From GWA2-66-18 sp964537395 (GTDB lineage: Bacteria > Elusimicrobiota > Elusimicrobia > UBA1565 > UBA9628), in contig CAZIBN010000007.1 in the NCBI GenBank assembly GCA_964537395.1, positions 5,364 through 69,363 of the forward strand: a stretch of 64,000 nt of DNA. Direction: 5' to 3'. The notes beneath the pieces were generated by a model, which worked only from the letters and a program-made list of their open reading frames with translations, had not been told where the DNA came from and ran no database searches. Of this stretch, positions 41,169-50,376 are shown one piece after another; position 1 is the first letter of the stretch, and every line of letters begins with the position of its first letter. Position numbers and translations under genes: made by a program.

Positions 41169-42893
41169 ATGATCACCACCCTTCTTCTCGCCGCATCCCT
41201 CGCGTCGGCCGCCGAAACGGTCAGGAACCCGGACATGTTCACCAACCTCGAGATCGGCGAGGTCGGCGGCCTCGACCCGGCCTATCCGTACGACGCGTCG
41301 AGCCAGTCGGTGATCCAGAACGTGTATGAGACTTTGATCGCGTTCAAAGGCGCGTCCCTGTCGGAGTACGAACCGAGGATCGCGGAGAAGGTGCCTTCGC
41401 TTAAGAACAAGCTCATATCGGCCGATGGACTTACCTACCGGTTCCCGATCCGCAAGGGCGTCAAATTTCACGACGGGACCGAGGTCACGCCTGAGGACGT
41501 GCGGTACTCGTTGCTTCGGTTCATGATCACGGATCGCGCGGGGGGGCCCTCAGGACTCCTGTTGGAGCCGATGGCGGGCGTCCCCTCGACCCGGAATTCC
41601 TCGGGGACGGTTACGCTTGATTATAACACCCTCGAAAAGGCGATAAAAATTAACGGCAACGAAGTGGTGATCTCGTTACCACGGCCCTTCGGGCCCTTCC
41701 TTGGTATTCTCGCGCGGTGGTCTTACGTCGTCCCGAAGGCGTGGGCCGTGCAGCATGGCGACTGGGATGGAACGGCGGAAACCTGGAAGAATTATAACGA
41801 TCCGCCCAAAGATAAATCGTTTTTTTATGAACATATGAATGGCGCCGGCCCTTTTAAGCTCGCGCGCTGGGACAAAACGGCCCGCTACGTGCTGTTGGCC
41901 AGGCATGAATCTTATTTTCGCGGCCCGGCGAAGTTCAAGCAGGTTCTCATTAAGGCCGTGCCTGAATTAAATACCCGCAAGCTGATGCTGCAGGCCGGCG
42001 ACGCGGACATCATCGAGACGCCGCGTCCTTACGCCTCCCAATTGATCGGCATCCCCGGCGTGATCCTGCTCGACGGCCTGCCGCGCCTTCAGACGGATCC
42101 CGCGCTGTTCTTCACGGTCAAGATCAACCCGGTCGCCAACCCCGATATCGGCTCGGGCAAGCTCGACGGCGAGGGCATAACGCCGGACTTTTTTGCCGAC
42201 GCGGACGTGCGTCGCGGCTTTTCGTATGCGTTCGACTACGAGGCGATCCTGCGCGACACTTTCAAAGGAACGGCGAAGCGTGCGCTTGGCCCGATCCCGC
42301 CGACCGTCGCCGGCTACGACGCCAATCAGCCGCGCTACGTCTACGATCTCAAGAAAGCCGAGGCTCATCTGCGCAAGGCGTGGGGCGGGCAGGTCTGGGA
42401 CAAGGGCTTCCGCTTCACCTTGACCTACAACACCGGCTCCGAGAACCGCGAGGCGGCGGCGCAGATCCTGAAGAAGAACGTCGAGAAGCTCAATCCCAAG
42501 TTCCGCGTGGATCTGCGCGGCGTGGATTGGGCGAACTTCCTGGATAAGACCCAGCGGCATCTCATGCCGCTGTTCGCGCGCGGCTGGCTCGCGGATTATC
42601 CCGATGCGCACAACTTCATCTACGCCTTCTATCACTCCCAGGGCCGCTACCCGTCGGCGCAAGGCTACGCGAACCCGGAGCTGGACGGGCTGATCGAAAA
42701 GGCGGCCGGCGAGCCGTCGCCCGCCAAGCGCGCGGCGATGTACAGGAAGATCCTCGCCAAGGGCTTCGACGACGCGCCCGCGATCTTCACCGTGCATCCT
42801 GCCGGCGTCTACGGCGTCCGGACGTGGGTGAAGGGGCTGATCGATAATCCCGTCAACCTCGGCATCTACTACTACCCCATCGAGAAACGGTGA
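41169..42893 (+). CDS. Oligopeptide/solute-binding protein, SBP family 5
   Basis: The 574-residue precursor has a short signal peptide (about 1-15, ASA-AET). It has the family 5 features LDPAYPYDASSQSVIQNVYE, FPIRKGVKFHDGTEVTPEDV (signature loop) and FSYAFDYEAI. It would capture peptides or similar solutes for an ABC importer whose permease genes are not in this window. The segment 41580-41960 is clearly less GC-rich than its surroundings. TATCGT is at -12 to -7 of the ATG. The stop overlaps the nth start (GTGA). Confidence 0.87.
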   Translation: MITTLLLAASLASAAETVRNPDMFTNLEIGEVGGLDPAYPYDASSQSVIQNVYETLIAFKGASLSEYEPRIAEKVPSLKNKLISADGLTYRFPIRKGVKFHDGTEVTPEDVRYSLLRFMITDRAGGPSGLLLEPMAGVPSTRNSSGTVTLDYNTLEKAIKINGNEVVISLPRPFGPFLGILARWSYVVPKAWAVQHGDWDGTAETWKNYNDPPKDKSFFYEHMNGAGPFKLARWDKTARYVLLARHESYFRGPAKFKQVLIKAVPELNTRKLMLQAGDADIIETPRPYASQLIGIPGVILLDGLPRLQTDPALFFTVKINPVANPDIGSGKLDGEGITPDFFADADVRRGFSYAFDYEAILRDTFKGTAKRALGPIPPTVAGYDANQPRYVYDLKKAEAHLRKAWGGQVWDKGFRFTLTYNTGSENREAAAQILKKNVEKLNPKFRVDLRGVDWANFLDKTQRHLMPLFARGWLADYPDAHNFIYAFYHSQGRYPSAQGYANPELDGLIEKAAGEPSPAKRAAMYRKILAKGFDDAPAIFTVHPAGVYGVRTWVKGLIDNPVNLGIYYYPIEKR

Positions 42894-43534
42894 GCGTCAA
42901 GACCGAGCGCGTTCCGCGCCTGATCAAGGGCCTGCGCAAGCTCTATCCGGACGCGCATTGCGAGCTCGATTACACGACACCGCACGAGCTGCTGTTCGCG
43001 GTGATCCTATCGGCGCAATGCACCGACGTGCGGGTCAACGCGACGACGAGGGCTTTGTTCAAGCGCTATAAGACCTTGGACGACTACGCGAAGGCGGACC
43101 CCTTGGAACTCGAGGCGATCATCCATTCATGCGGCTTCTACCGCATGAAGGCGAAGTCGATCATCGAAAGTGCTACGGCCGTGCGCGACCTTCATGGCGG
43201 GAAGGTCCCGGACACGATGGAGGCGCTGCTCGCCTTGCGCGGCGTCGCGCGCAAGACCGCCAACGTGGTCCTGGGCGAGATCTACGGTAAGCCCGAGGGC
43301 GTGGTCGTCGATACGCACATGAAGCGCCTGGCCTATCGCTTCGGCCTCACCGACGAGGAGGACCCGGTCAAGGTCGAGAGCGACCTGGCGGACATCGTCC
43401 CGCGCAAGGACTGGGTGTTCTGGTCCCACGCGGTGATCTGGCACGGACGGCGCGTGTGTAAGGCCCAGTCCCCGCAATGCGGGTCCTGCTTATTACGCCC
43501 CGACTGTCCCCAGCGCGGCATGGATTCCGACTGA
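42890..43534 (+). CDS. nth: Endonuclease III (DNA glycosylase/AP lyase)
   Basis: The 214-residue enzyme has the helix-hairpin-helix LRGVARKTANVVLG with the catalytic Lys (about 108-121), the catalytic Asp in VVVDTHMKR, and the [4Fe-4S] cluster Cys set C-x6-C-x2-C-x5-C in the C-terminal CKAQSPQCGSCLLRPDC. It removes oxidised pyrimidines and cleaves AP sites. The GTG start overlaps the stop of the binding protein, so it is co-transcribed with it; this pairing has no obvious functional logic. Confidence 0.95.
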   Translation: MSVKTERVPRLIKGLRKLYPDAHCELDYTTPHELLFAVILSAQCTDVRVNATTRALFKRYKTLDDYAKADPLELEAIIHSCGFYRMKAKSIIESATAVRDLHGGKVPDTMEALLALRGVARKTANVVLGEIYGKPEGVVVDTHMKRLAYRFGLTDEEDPVKVESDLADIVPRKDWVFWSHAVIWHGRRVCKAQSPQCGSCLLRPDCPQRGMDSD

Positions 43535-43535
43535 G

Positions 43536-44444
43536 ATGAGGCTCTTCCTATTGGGCCTGATCCCGCTCGCGATCGCCGCCGCCGCGGCTCCGGCGCCGGA
43601 ATTCCGCATCGATCCGGCGCTCGTCGACTCTCTGTCCGTAGCGCCTCCCGGCCTGATGCGGGCCGAGCCTTACCTCGTTCACTTCCGCAAGGGCGAGCTG
43701 AATCTCTACTACGTCTCCGCGAACCACGAAAGCCGCGAGGGCGGCAAGACCTTCGAGGTCATCCGCAAGGCCTTCAAAGCATTCCCGGTCCGCCGCGTGA
43801 TCGTCGAGGGGCGCCTGAACCACGAGGGCGATGTGTCCGAGGAGAGCGCCCGCCAGATCATCCGCGAAGCCAAAGGCGGCCGCTACAAATGGGGCGAGGG
43901 CGCTTACGCGATCGCGCTCGCCTACAAGAGGGGAATCTCCGTGATCGGCGGCGAGCCGCGCGAGCAGGATGTGTTTTTGGAGATGCGCCGCGCGGGCTTC
44001 GGCCCCGAGGACATGCTCGGTCTCGGCTTCGTCAACATGATCCCGTCTTATCGCGACCAGGGACGATTGGCGGCGGAGGGGCTTAATGTCCTGTTCGCCG
44101 AAACGATGGATTGGAAGCGAAAGGAGTTCGGCGTTCCTCCGAACCTGGCCTTCGACTATGCGGCGTTCGGCCGTTGGTATGAGCGCAAGGCCGGCGCGGC
44201 CTTCGACCCGGCGAAGATCGACTATAACGTCCTGCGCCCTGATCCGAATGGAACCTTTCTTCAGCGCATGTCCGATGCGACCGCCAACATGCGCAACGGC
44301 TTCCTCGCCGGCGTGATCGCCGGAGAGGTCCGCGAGTACGGGCACGTGCTCGTGGTCTACGGCAATGGCCACCACGCCGCCCAGCGCCGCGCCCTCGTCG
44401 CGGCGTTCGGCCAGCCGGTCTACGAAGGGCCGCTCGCCGACTGA
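43536..44444 (+). CDS. Secreted TIKI/ChaN-like protein
   Basis: The 302-residue precursor has a signal peptide (about 1-17). Residues SANHESREGGKTFEVIRKAF, then RRVIVEGRLN, and the C-terminal HVLVVYGNGHHAAQRRAL give the His-Glu...Glu-Gly...Gly-x-Gly-His-His layout seen in the TIKI/TraB/ChaN superfamily, some of which are metallopeptidases or heme-binding proteins. The function is not known. It lies one base after nth and is followed by a 44-bp palindrome that may serve as its terminator. A second protein with the same residue layout is encoded at 48532-50253. Confidence 0.65.
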   Translation: MRLFLLGLIPLAIAAAAAPAPEFRIDPALVDSLSVAPPGLMRAEPYLVHFRKGELNLYYVSANHESREGGKTFEVIRKAFKAFPVRRVIVEGRLNHEGDVSEESARQIIREAKGGRYKWGEGAYAIALAYKRGISVIGGEPREQDVFLEMRRAGFGPEDMLGLGFVNMIPSYRDQGRLAAEGLNVLFAETMDWKRKEFGVPPNLAFDYAAFGRWYERKAGAAFDPAKIDYNVLRPDPNGTFLQRMSDATANMRNGFLAGVIAGEVREYGHVLVVYGNGHHAAQRRALVAAFGQPVYEGPLAD

Positions 44445-44460
44445 TCGAGCGCGCCGTCAA

Positions 44461-44504
44461 AGTTATCCCCAACACTTTCAACGTTGGAAACGCTGGGGAT
44501 AACT
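44461..44504. repeat. 40-bp palindromic repeat family, copy 1
   Basis: An imperfect 44-bp palindrome AGTTATCCCC...GGGGATAACT with centre AACGTT. Forty bases match the copy at 50335-50374 with two differences. It lies between convergent genes, and its right end reaches the stop codon of the hydrolase gene. Confidence 0.9.
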
Positions 44505-45330
44505 ATTCGGTAGCTTTGGGAAGCGACACCAGGAAGGTCTTGATCGCCGCGCCGTAGGCGGGACCTGTGTCGAGGAAGCCCTCGTTGTGCGAGCCCTTGA
44601 GGTCGACGAGGCGCTTCTTGGCGGCGCCGGAGGCGCCCAGGTTGCGCAGGGCCATCTCGTAGGGGATGATCTCGTCGTCGGGGCTGTGCAGGAAAAGCGT
44701 CGGGATCGTCACGCGGGGAAGGCGCGTGATATTGTCGAAGCGCAGGCTGGCGAGCCGGACCGGGAACCAGGGCAGGACGAGGCGGCTCATGTCCATGAGC
44801 GAGGTGAAGCCGCTGTCCACGATGAGCCCGGCGGCGGCGACGCGCGTCGCGAGCTCGATGGCCGGGCCGTTGCCGAGGGACTCGCCGTACAGCACGAGGC
44901 GCGAGGCGGGCACGAGCTTGACCGCGTTGAGCCACGCCCAGCCGGCGAGCGCGTCGCGGTACAGGCCCTGCTCGTCGGGGCTTCCGCCGCTTTCGCCGTA
45001 GCCGCGCCAGTCGAGCCAGAGCTGGGAGGCGCCCGCGTCGTGGAAGAGTCGCATCTTGTCGGTGCGGTGGGAGAGGTTGCCGCCGTTGCCGTGCAGGCAG
45101 AGCATGACGGGGGCGTCCTCGGCCGGGCCGGGGATCCACCAGGCCTTCAGGATGACGCCGTCGGACGCCTTGAGGCTCAGCGTCTCGTAGGCGAGGCCGA
45201 CGGTGCCCGGATGAGCGGACATCTCGCGCGAGGGTGCGAACACCATGGCCCTTTCGAAGAAGCGCAGTCCGAGCCAGAGGAGCGCCGCGGCGACGACGAG
45301 CGCGGCGAGGAGGTTCAGCTTCACTTCCAC
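44503..45330 (-). CDS. Membrane-anchored alpha/beta hydrolase
   Basis: The 275-residue protein has one N-terminal membrane helix (about 6-24) and an S33-type alpha/beta hydrolase domain: LHGNGGNLSHR oxyanion region (about 78-88), nucleophile elbow LYGESLGNG, Asp in HSPDDEIIP, and His in GSHNEGF. It could be an esterase, lipase or peptidase acting at the membrane. It overlaps the thioredoxin-like gene by 10 bases and ends a minus-strand run of cell-envelope genes. Confidence 0.85.
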   Translation of the reverse strand: MEVKLNLLAALVVAAALLWLGLRFFERAMVFAPSREMSAHPGTVGLAYETLSLKASDGVILKAWWIPGPAEDAPVMLCLHGNGGNLSHRTDKMRLFHDAGASQLWLDWRGYGESGGSPDEQGLYRDALAGWAWLNAVKLVPASRLVLYGESLGNGPAIELATRVAAAGLIVDSGFTSLMDMSRLVLPWFPVRLASLRFDNITRLPRVTIPTLFLHSPDDEIIPYEMALRNLGASGAAKKRLVDLKGSHNEGFLDTGPAYGAAIKTFLVSLPKATE

Positions 45331-45797
45331 TTGATCGTGCAGCCGATCGCGTGCGTCTCGGGCACGCGCACGGGGCGGGCCGCGACGAGATCGTCGAGCG
45401 CGGCGCGCAGATTTGAAACGGCGCCGGCGTAGGCGAGCTTGAGATCGCGATCGAACACGAAGAGCTGGGGCGTATGCGTCGCGCCGTAGGCCTTGGCGGC
45501 CTGCTGGCTCCGGTCGTGGAGGTAGGCGAAGGGGAACCTCTTGTCCGCCGCGCGGAGGACCATGTTCTCGAAGGAGTCCTCGGGATAGGCGTCGGAGTTG
45601 TTGGAGTTGATCGCGGCCATACCAACGCCCATCGGCCGGTATTTATGGAAGATCGCGATGAGCTCGTCCTCGGCCTTCATCACGTAGGGGCAGTGGTTGC
45701 AGGAGAAGACGATGATCGTCGCCTTGGCGCCCTTGAGGGACTCGAGCGTGTGCGTTTGGCCGTCCACGCCCTTGAGGCTGAACGCTGGCGCCTTCAT
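45321..45797 (-). CDS. Thioredoxin-family protein with CNHC motif
   Basis: The 158-residue protein starts MKAPAFSLKGVDGQTHTLES, a redoxin/AhpC-TSA fold, and carries the Cys-x-x-Cys active site in FSCNHCPYVMKAEDEL (about 32-47). There is no signal peptide, so it is cytoplasmic. Related proteins act as thiol reductases or peroxiredoxins. The ATG has GAAGG just upstream; it overlaps the GAF-PAS gene by four bases and the hydrolase gene by 10. Confidence 0.82.
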   Translation of the reverse strand: MKAPAFSLKGVDGQTHTLESLKGAKATIIVFSCNHCPYVMKAEDELIAIFHKYRPMGVGMAAINSNNSDAYPEDSFENMVLRAADKRFPFAYLHDRSQQAAKAYGATHTPQLFVFDRDLKLAYAGAVSNLRAALDDLVAARPVRVPETHAIGCTIKWK

Positions 45798-46678
45798 GCC
45801 TTCTTTTGGAAAGCGGTGATATCCTGGAAGGTGATGCCCGCGCCGACCACCTGGCCGTGCGGATCCTGGATGAGCAAGGTCGAGTAGCCGAGCACGCGGC
45901 TCTGGCCCTTGTGCTTCCAATTCAGATCCCGGCGCTTGACCGTCTCCTTCTTGACCAAAGTGTCCATGAGGATCTCAGCCATGTCGGGGATCATGATCAA
46001 GGTGGCGTCCACGGGCTGGTTCAGCGGAAGATCGGCGTGCAGGCCGAGGATCTTCTTCGCGGCCGGGTTGCACAGCATCACACGGCCGTGAATGTCCACC
46101 GCGACGAAGCCGCCGCCGAGGTTCTCGAGGATGCTGGCGTTGTGGGCGGTGACCTTGTCGACGGTTGATTCGAGGCGCAGCGCCCGCAAGGCGGTCGCGC
46201 AGGCCGAGCAGGCGGCCTGAACGAACGCGAGGTCGGCTTCGGTGAAGGCTCCGCCTCGTTTGTTGATCAGCTCGAGGACGCCGCCCAGCTCTCCGCGCTC
46301 GAGCAGGGGCACGGCCAGGACATTGCTCGTTTTGTAGCCCGTCTCCTCGTCGAACTGCTTCAGAAAGCGCGGGTCGTCATAGGCGTCGGACGTCAGCACC
46401 GGCTCGCGGTACTTCGCGACCCAGCCGCAAAGCCCCTTCCCCGACTCGATGGCGCGCGATTCGAAGCGGTGGCCGGCGGAGCCGAGCGTGGCGCGGGCGA
46501 TGAGCTGCTGGGGCTTGGGCAGGAAGACGAAATAGGTCGCGGCCTCGCAGCCGAGCGCCGCGGCGAGCTTGTCGAGGACGCGCGCCCAGACCTGGTCCTC
46601 CTCGGACTCCGTTACGGAGGACAGGAACTGGAGCAGATCGACGAGGGCGGGCTGGGCTCCGGCGCCCGGCGTGATCAA
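45794..46678 (-). CDS. GAF-PAS sensory protein
   Basis: The 294-residue protein has a GAF domain (about 20-165: LAAALGCEAATYFVFLPKPQ, GKGLCGWVAKYREPVL, LERGELGGVLELINKRGG) and a C-terminal PAS domain (about 175-290: ILENLGGGFVAVDIHGRVML). No output domain follows, so it must signal by protein contact. It overlaps its neighbours on both sides (ATGA), coupling it to the amidase and thioredoxin-like genes. Confidence 0.82.
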   Translation of the reverse strand: MITPGAGAQPALVDLLQFLSSVTESEEDQVWARVLDKLAAALGCEAATYFVFLPKPQQLIARATLGSAGHRFESRAIESGKGLCGWVAKYREPVLTSDAYDDPRFLKQFDEETGYKTSNVLAVPLLERGELGGVLELINKRGGAFTEADLAFVQAACSACATALRALRLESTVDKVTAHNASILENLGGGFVAVDIHGRVMLCNPAAKKILGLHADLPLNQPVDATLIMIPDMAEILMDTLVKKETVKRRDLNWKHKGQSRVLGYSTLLIQDPHGQVVGAGITFQDITAFQKKA

Positions 46679-48501
46679 GGCTTCCTCCGGGCGGTGCGCA
46701 GGAACTTCTCGAGGCCTTCTGAAAGAGCTCGTGCGAGTTCTTCCCTGAACGACGCATCGTTGAGCAGGGCTTCCTGGTCGGGGAACATCATGTAGGCGTT
46801 CTCCACGAGGATCGCGGGCATCGCGCTTTGGCGGGAGACGAGCAGGTTGCCCCAGCGCAGGCCTTCGTCGCCGAGCCTGATCCGCCCGCGATAGGCCTCG
46901 TGCACGGCGCGGCCGAGCTCGAGGCTTTGCGGATGGTAGTAGAAGATGGTGAAGCCGCGGGGCTTGCCGAACGGATTCTCGCCATCGGGCAGCGCGTTGT
47001 TGTGCAGGCTCACGAAGATATCCGCGCCGCGCTCCACGGCCTGCTTCGGCCGGTCCGCGAGCGGGACCTCATGCAGAGGGTCGTTGCGGGTCATCAGGAC
47101 GGTCGCGCCGCCGCGCTCGAGGCGGGCCTTCGCGGCGAGCGCGATCGCGTAGTTGGCGTCCATCTCGCGCGTGCCGAGCGGCCCCGTCGCGCCCGTCGCC
47201 GACGGCATGTGGCCGGGGTCGAGCATGATCCTGATGCCAGACAGCGGCTTGTACTCCGAGATCCTCGGGGTGCGGCGAAGCTCGAGGCGCAGCGACCCTC
47301 CGTCGTAGCTCGGCCACCAGCCCCACAATACTTCGTTCGGCTTGAGCAGGATGGTCACGGCCACGACATCGGTGGCTTCCTGGCGCCAGCGGACCTCCTG
47401 GACGAAATCGGGCGCGTCGTTGACCATCCAGTTCGTGTGCCCGGTCGCGTTGTACAGGCGCACGGTCATCGCGTCGAGCCCGGCCGAGGGCTCGATGTCG
47501 AAGGCGACCTTCTCCGAGACCCCGATCTTGACGATCGCGCCGAGGTCGGTCTTCGCGATGCCGATCGTTCCGGTCACCGCGTGAGGTGCGGAGGCGGAGG
47601 TCGAGACCTCGACGTCCTTCGCCTCGATCCATCCGGAGAGTGAGTCGGACAGGCGCACGCGCAGCGTGCTATTCTCGCGGCCGGTCACCGGCAGGCGCGT
47701 GCCCGGCAGCGGGAACATCAGGAAGCCGTTCGAGGGCCCGGTCTTCACGCTCGTGAAGCCCGCCGTGCTCATTTTGATCGTCGCGACTGAGTAGGGCTTT
47801 GCGGATGCGGACACCAGAGCCGTTCCCTTGGCCTTCATCGAGGACCAGCCCTGGCCGAGCTCGTATTCGACCTGGCTCGGCTCGAAGTCCGCCCCGGGGG
47901 CGAGGAGCTTCGTTCCTTCATACGTGCCGAGCACGGCGTTGACGACGCGCATGGGCTGCCAGTCGTCCTTGCCGACGCGGAAGCGCGCGGCCTTGCCCGG
48001 GGTGCCTTTCATGCGAACCGTGAGCAGGTCTCCGCCGCGCAACTCCAGGTCAGACTTTGGTGAAAGCGAGGCCGGATCGATGGCGAGCTTGCCGGGCAGC
48101 GGTTGAGCCGGGACGGGCACGAGGATGCGGCGCTCGGCGATCGCCGTGAAGGACGTCGATAGGACCAGCTCGGCGCGGAACGTGAAGGTGCCTGCCGAGA
48201 TCGGCAGCCAGGCGAGAAAGCCGCCGTTGGGGTGAACGGCTATGGTCGTCCCGTTGATCGTGAAGGGCGCGGTCGCCGGGGAGACGGAGCCGAGGATGAA
48301 CTCGCTCTCGGCCGCGAGCGGCATGTTCTCCGGGGGCCAGATGAAGACTATCGGCTCGGTCGAGCGGACCGGATAGAGAGGCGGCGCGGCGGCGGCCCGG
48401 GGCTCTTCGGGCGAGGCCTCGGTCTTGAGCGTATGCTTGGGACGGGCGGCGGCGGGAAGCGCCAGGCCCAGCAATAATACGGCTGTGAGCGCTCGATTCA
48501 T
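46675..48501 (-). CDS. N-acetylmuramoyl-L-alanine amidase with long N-terminal region
   Basis: The 608-residue precursor has a signal peptide (about 1-19, PAAA-RP). The C-terminal amidase_3 domain (about 430-600) has the zinc ligands and catalytic Glu: DPGH, TREMDANYAIA, SLHNNA, and LVENAYMM. It cleaves peptidoglycan stem peptides from MurNAc in the periplasm. The N-terminal 400 residues look like repeated beta-rich domains rather than a clear AMIN domain. TAGAAT is at -13 to -8 of ATG 48501. Confidence 0.87.
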   Translation of the reverse strand: MNRALTAVLLLGLALPAAARPKHTLKTEASPEEPRAAAAPPLYPVRSTEPIVFIWPPENMPLAAESEFILGSVSPATAPFTINGTTIAVHPNGGFLAWLPISAGTFTFRAELVLSTSFTAIAERRILVPVPAQPLPGKLAIDPASLSPKSDLELRGGDLLTVRMKGTPGKAARFRVGKDDWQPMRVVNAVLGTYEGTKLLAPGADFEPSQVEYELGQGWSSMKAKGTALVSASAKPYSVATIKMSTAGFTSVKTGPSNGFLMFPLPGTRLPVTGRENSTLRVRLSDSLSGWIEAKDVEVSTSASAPHAVTGTIGIAKTDLGAIVKIGVSEKVAFDIEPSAGLDAMTVRLYNATGHTNWMVNDAPDFVQEVRWRQEATDVVAVTILLKPNEVLWGWWPSYDGGSLRLELRRTPRISEYKPLSGIRIMLDPGHMPSATGATGPLGTREMDANYAIALAAKARLERGGATVLMTRNDPLHEVPLADRPKQAVERGADIFVSLHNNALPDGENPFGKPRGFTIFYYHPQSLELGRAVHEAYRGRIRLGDEGLRWGNLLVSRQSAMPAILVENAYMMFPDQEALLNDASFREELARALSEGLEKFLRTARRKP

Positions 48502-48531
48502 GGCCGGAATTCTACCAACTTTCCCTTAAGT

Positions 48532-50253
48532 CTAGTCCTGCGTGTTGGGGGGCTGGCTCGCCCAGAACGGGCGGCCGCCGAGTGCTACGCGCAGGGTCTT
48601 GCGCATCGACGGACGGCCGATCAAGGGCCAGCCGACCAGGCGCGGGTTCTGCATCAGGTGGTCGGTGCCCGCGATGACATGGACGGTGGCGCCCGACGCG
48701 TCGGCGTCAGACGCGGCCTTGGCGACGGCGCGGTCGAGGTCGCCGTTGCGCACGATCAGGGCGGCCTTCCACAGCTCTTGATAGCCCCGCCAGGCGATGA
48801 GCGCGGCGCGCGCGAGCTCACGGTAATAGCGCCAGCCGCGCAGCTCTCCGTGGGCGAGATGATTGAGCGCGAGCTTGTCCATGTGGTGCTGAAGCAGGGG
48901 GTGCTTGGAGGCGTCGTAGTTGTCGGAGACATCCCAGCCGCGCAGCTCGATCTCGCCGCTCGCGATATTCTTCTCCGTCAGCGCGTCGGGATCGAGCCCG
49001 CGGTCGGCGAGATACTTGATCGCCGGCCAGCCGCGCAGGCTCCAGCCGGTGTAGCCCTCGACGAGGACGATCATCGGCTTGCCGGGGCGGGCGTCCGCCA
49101 CCAGGCGCTTCATGTTGGCGGTGATGAGGTCGCCGTCGGTGTGGCGCTCACCGTAGAAATAGACGCGCGCATCCTCTCGCTTGGCCGCGCCGGGGATCTC
49201 GAAGCCCTTCACGTAGGGGCTTTTCTTGTCCGCGAGGACGCGCCGGATGAGGGCGTCGAGCGGCGGGATGCCGTGGCCCGGGGACTTCTCGATGGGCTGC
49301 CAGCCGAAGATGCTGCCGGGAACGGCGACCGAGGCGTAGCCGTCGGGATCCTCAGGATGCTGATTCGCCTTCGGCGAATCAATGACGACTTGTGGCGCCT
49401 GCGGCGCCGGGGTCAGGTTCAGCTTCGGCGTCTCGGCCGTCTCGACGGAGGCCTCGACCTGCGAGGCGAAGAGCTTGGCGTCGGCGACGATCGCCTCGAG
49501 CGTGCCCTTCGACGCGGCGATCGCCATCTCCTGATCGAAGACCTGCCACACCGCGAGCGCGCGGCGGATGCTGTCGGCGAGAGGCTTGTCGGCGGGGATG
49601 AGGGCGCGGGCCACGCGCACGACCTGCGCCGTGATCTCTCGCGCGGCGGCGTCGGCGGCGGGCGTCGGGGCGGCGGGTGCGGTGGCGCGGGCTTCCTCGA
49701 GGATCGACAGGAAGTCGGCGCCGCTCATGCGCCCCGCCTTGAGGCTCTTCGAATCGGCGAGATCGTCGGCGCGCGCGGCGAGCGCCTGCGAGGCGCCGGC
49801 AGCGTAGGTCAGCTCGGCGGGGGAGGCGGCTTCGTCTGAAGCGGACGGCGCGGACAGAACGGCGCCGGTAAGAAGGGCCTCGATGTCGCGGCCCGCCGTC
49901 AGCGCGGCGGCGCCGGAGGCCGGGTTGTCGCCGAGCGATGCGACGGCCTTGGAGATCCCCGCGTTCAGCGCCGCGATCTGCGCCGGCACGGGGGCGAAGG
50001 CGGCGGGCTGGATCGCCTGCAAGGCGGAGGGGACGATGAGCGGCGCCGGAACCGCAAGCGCGGCGGCAGGCGTCAAGGAAATTGAGAGCGAGGGGGAGAG
50101 GCTCGGGGATGCGAGCAGGCTCGGCGCGGGCGCGGCGGCGAACGGAGCCGCAAGCCCGATCGTCGGCACGGACACGGTGACGGGTGCCACGCGGGTCTGC
50201 GCCCAGGCGGGCGCGGCCAGCAGAAGCGCGGCTAAGAGCGAGGGGATCCTCAT
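48532..50253 (-). CDS. Secreted TIKI/ChaN-like protein with Ala/Pro-rich N-terminus
   Basis: The 573-residue precursor has a signal peptide (about 1-18, ending PAWA-QT), then an Ala/Pro/Ser/Leu-rich stretch (20-95) and a helical domain (about 95-275). The C-terminal domain (about 355-555) has YFYGERHTDGDLITANMKRL, PMIVLVEGY and VIAGTDHLMQN, the Gly-Glu-x-His / Glu-Gly / Gly-x-x-His layout of TIKI/ChaN-like proteins. The N-terminus matches those of the ATP-grasp/MFS and Lon-like proteins in this window. Promoter TATAAT at -15 to -10. Confidence 0.7.
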   Translation of the reverse strand: MRIPSLLAALLLAAPAWAQTRVAPVTVSVPTIGLAAPFAAAPAPSLLASPSLSPSLSISLTPAAALAVPAPLIVPSALQAIQPAAFAPVPAQIAALNAGISKAVASLGDNPASGAAALTAGRDIEALLTGAVLSAPSASDEAASPAELTYAAGASQALAARADDLADSKSLKAGRMSGADFLSILEEARATAPAAPTPAADAAAREITAQVVRVARALIPADKPLADSIRRALAVWQVFDQEMAIAASKGTLEAIVADAKLFASQVEASVETAETPKLNLTPAPQAPQVVIDSPKANQHPEDPDGYASVAVPGSIFGWQPIEKSPGHGIPPLDALIRRVLADKKSPYVKGFEIPGAAKREDARVYFYGERHTDGDLITANMKRLVADARPGKPMIVLVEGYTGWSLRGWPAIKYLADRGLDPDALTEKNIASGEIELRGWDVSDNYDASKHPLLQHHMDKLALNHLAHGELRGWRYYRELARAALIAWRGYQELWKAALIVRNGDLDRAVAKAASDADASGATVHVIAGTDHLMQNPRLVGWPLIGRPSMRKTLRVALGGRPFWASQPPNTQD

Positions 50254-50334
50254 CTGATCACCATTATAAGGGAACGGCGCTATTTGCCCTGGGCCGAAGG
50301 TCCCGGCGCTCCTAACGGAAAGGACCTAGACGAA

Positions 50335-50374
50335 TTATCCCCATCACTTCCAACGTTGGAAACGCTGGGGATAA
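50335..50374. repeat. 40-bp palindromic repeat family, copy 2
   Basis: TTATCCCC...GGGGATAA with a perfect central 14-bp palindrome TTCCAACGTTGGAA. It differs from the copy at 44463-44502 at two of 40 positions. It lies three bases after the Mur ligase stop codon. Confidence 0.9.
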
Positions 50375-50376
50375 CT

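Noticed and set aside
50335..50374. Possible DnaA boxes (TTATCCCCA) marking a replication origin
   Set aside because: Only two inverted copies per element, one base off consensus, with no AT-rich unwinding region and no dnaA or dnaN nearby; better explained as a palindromic repeat family.
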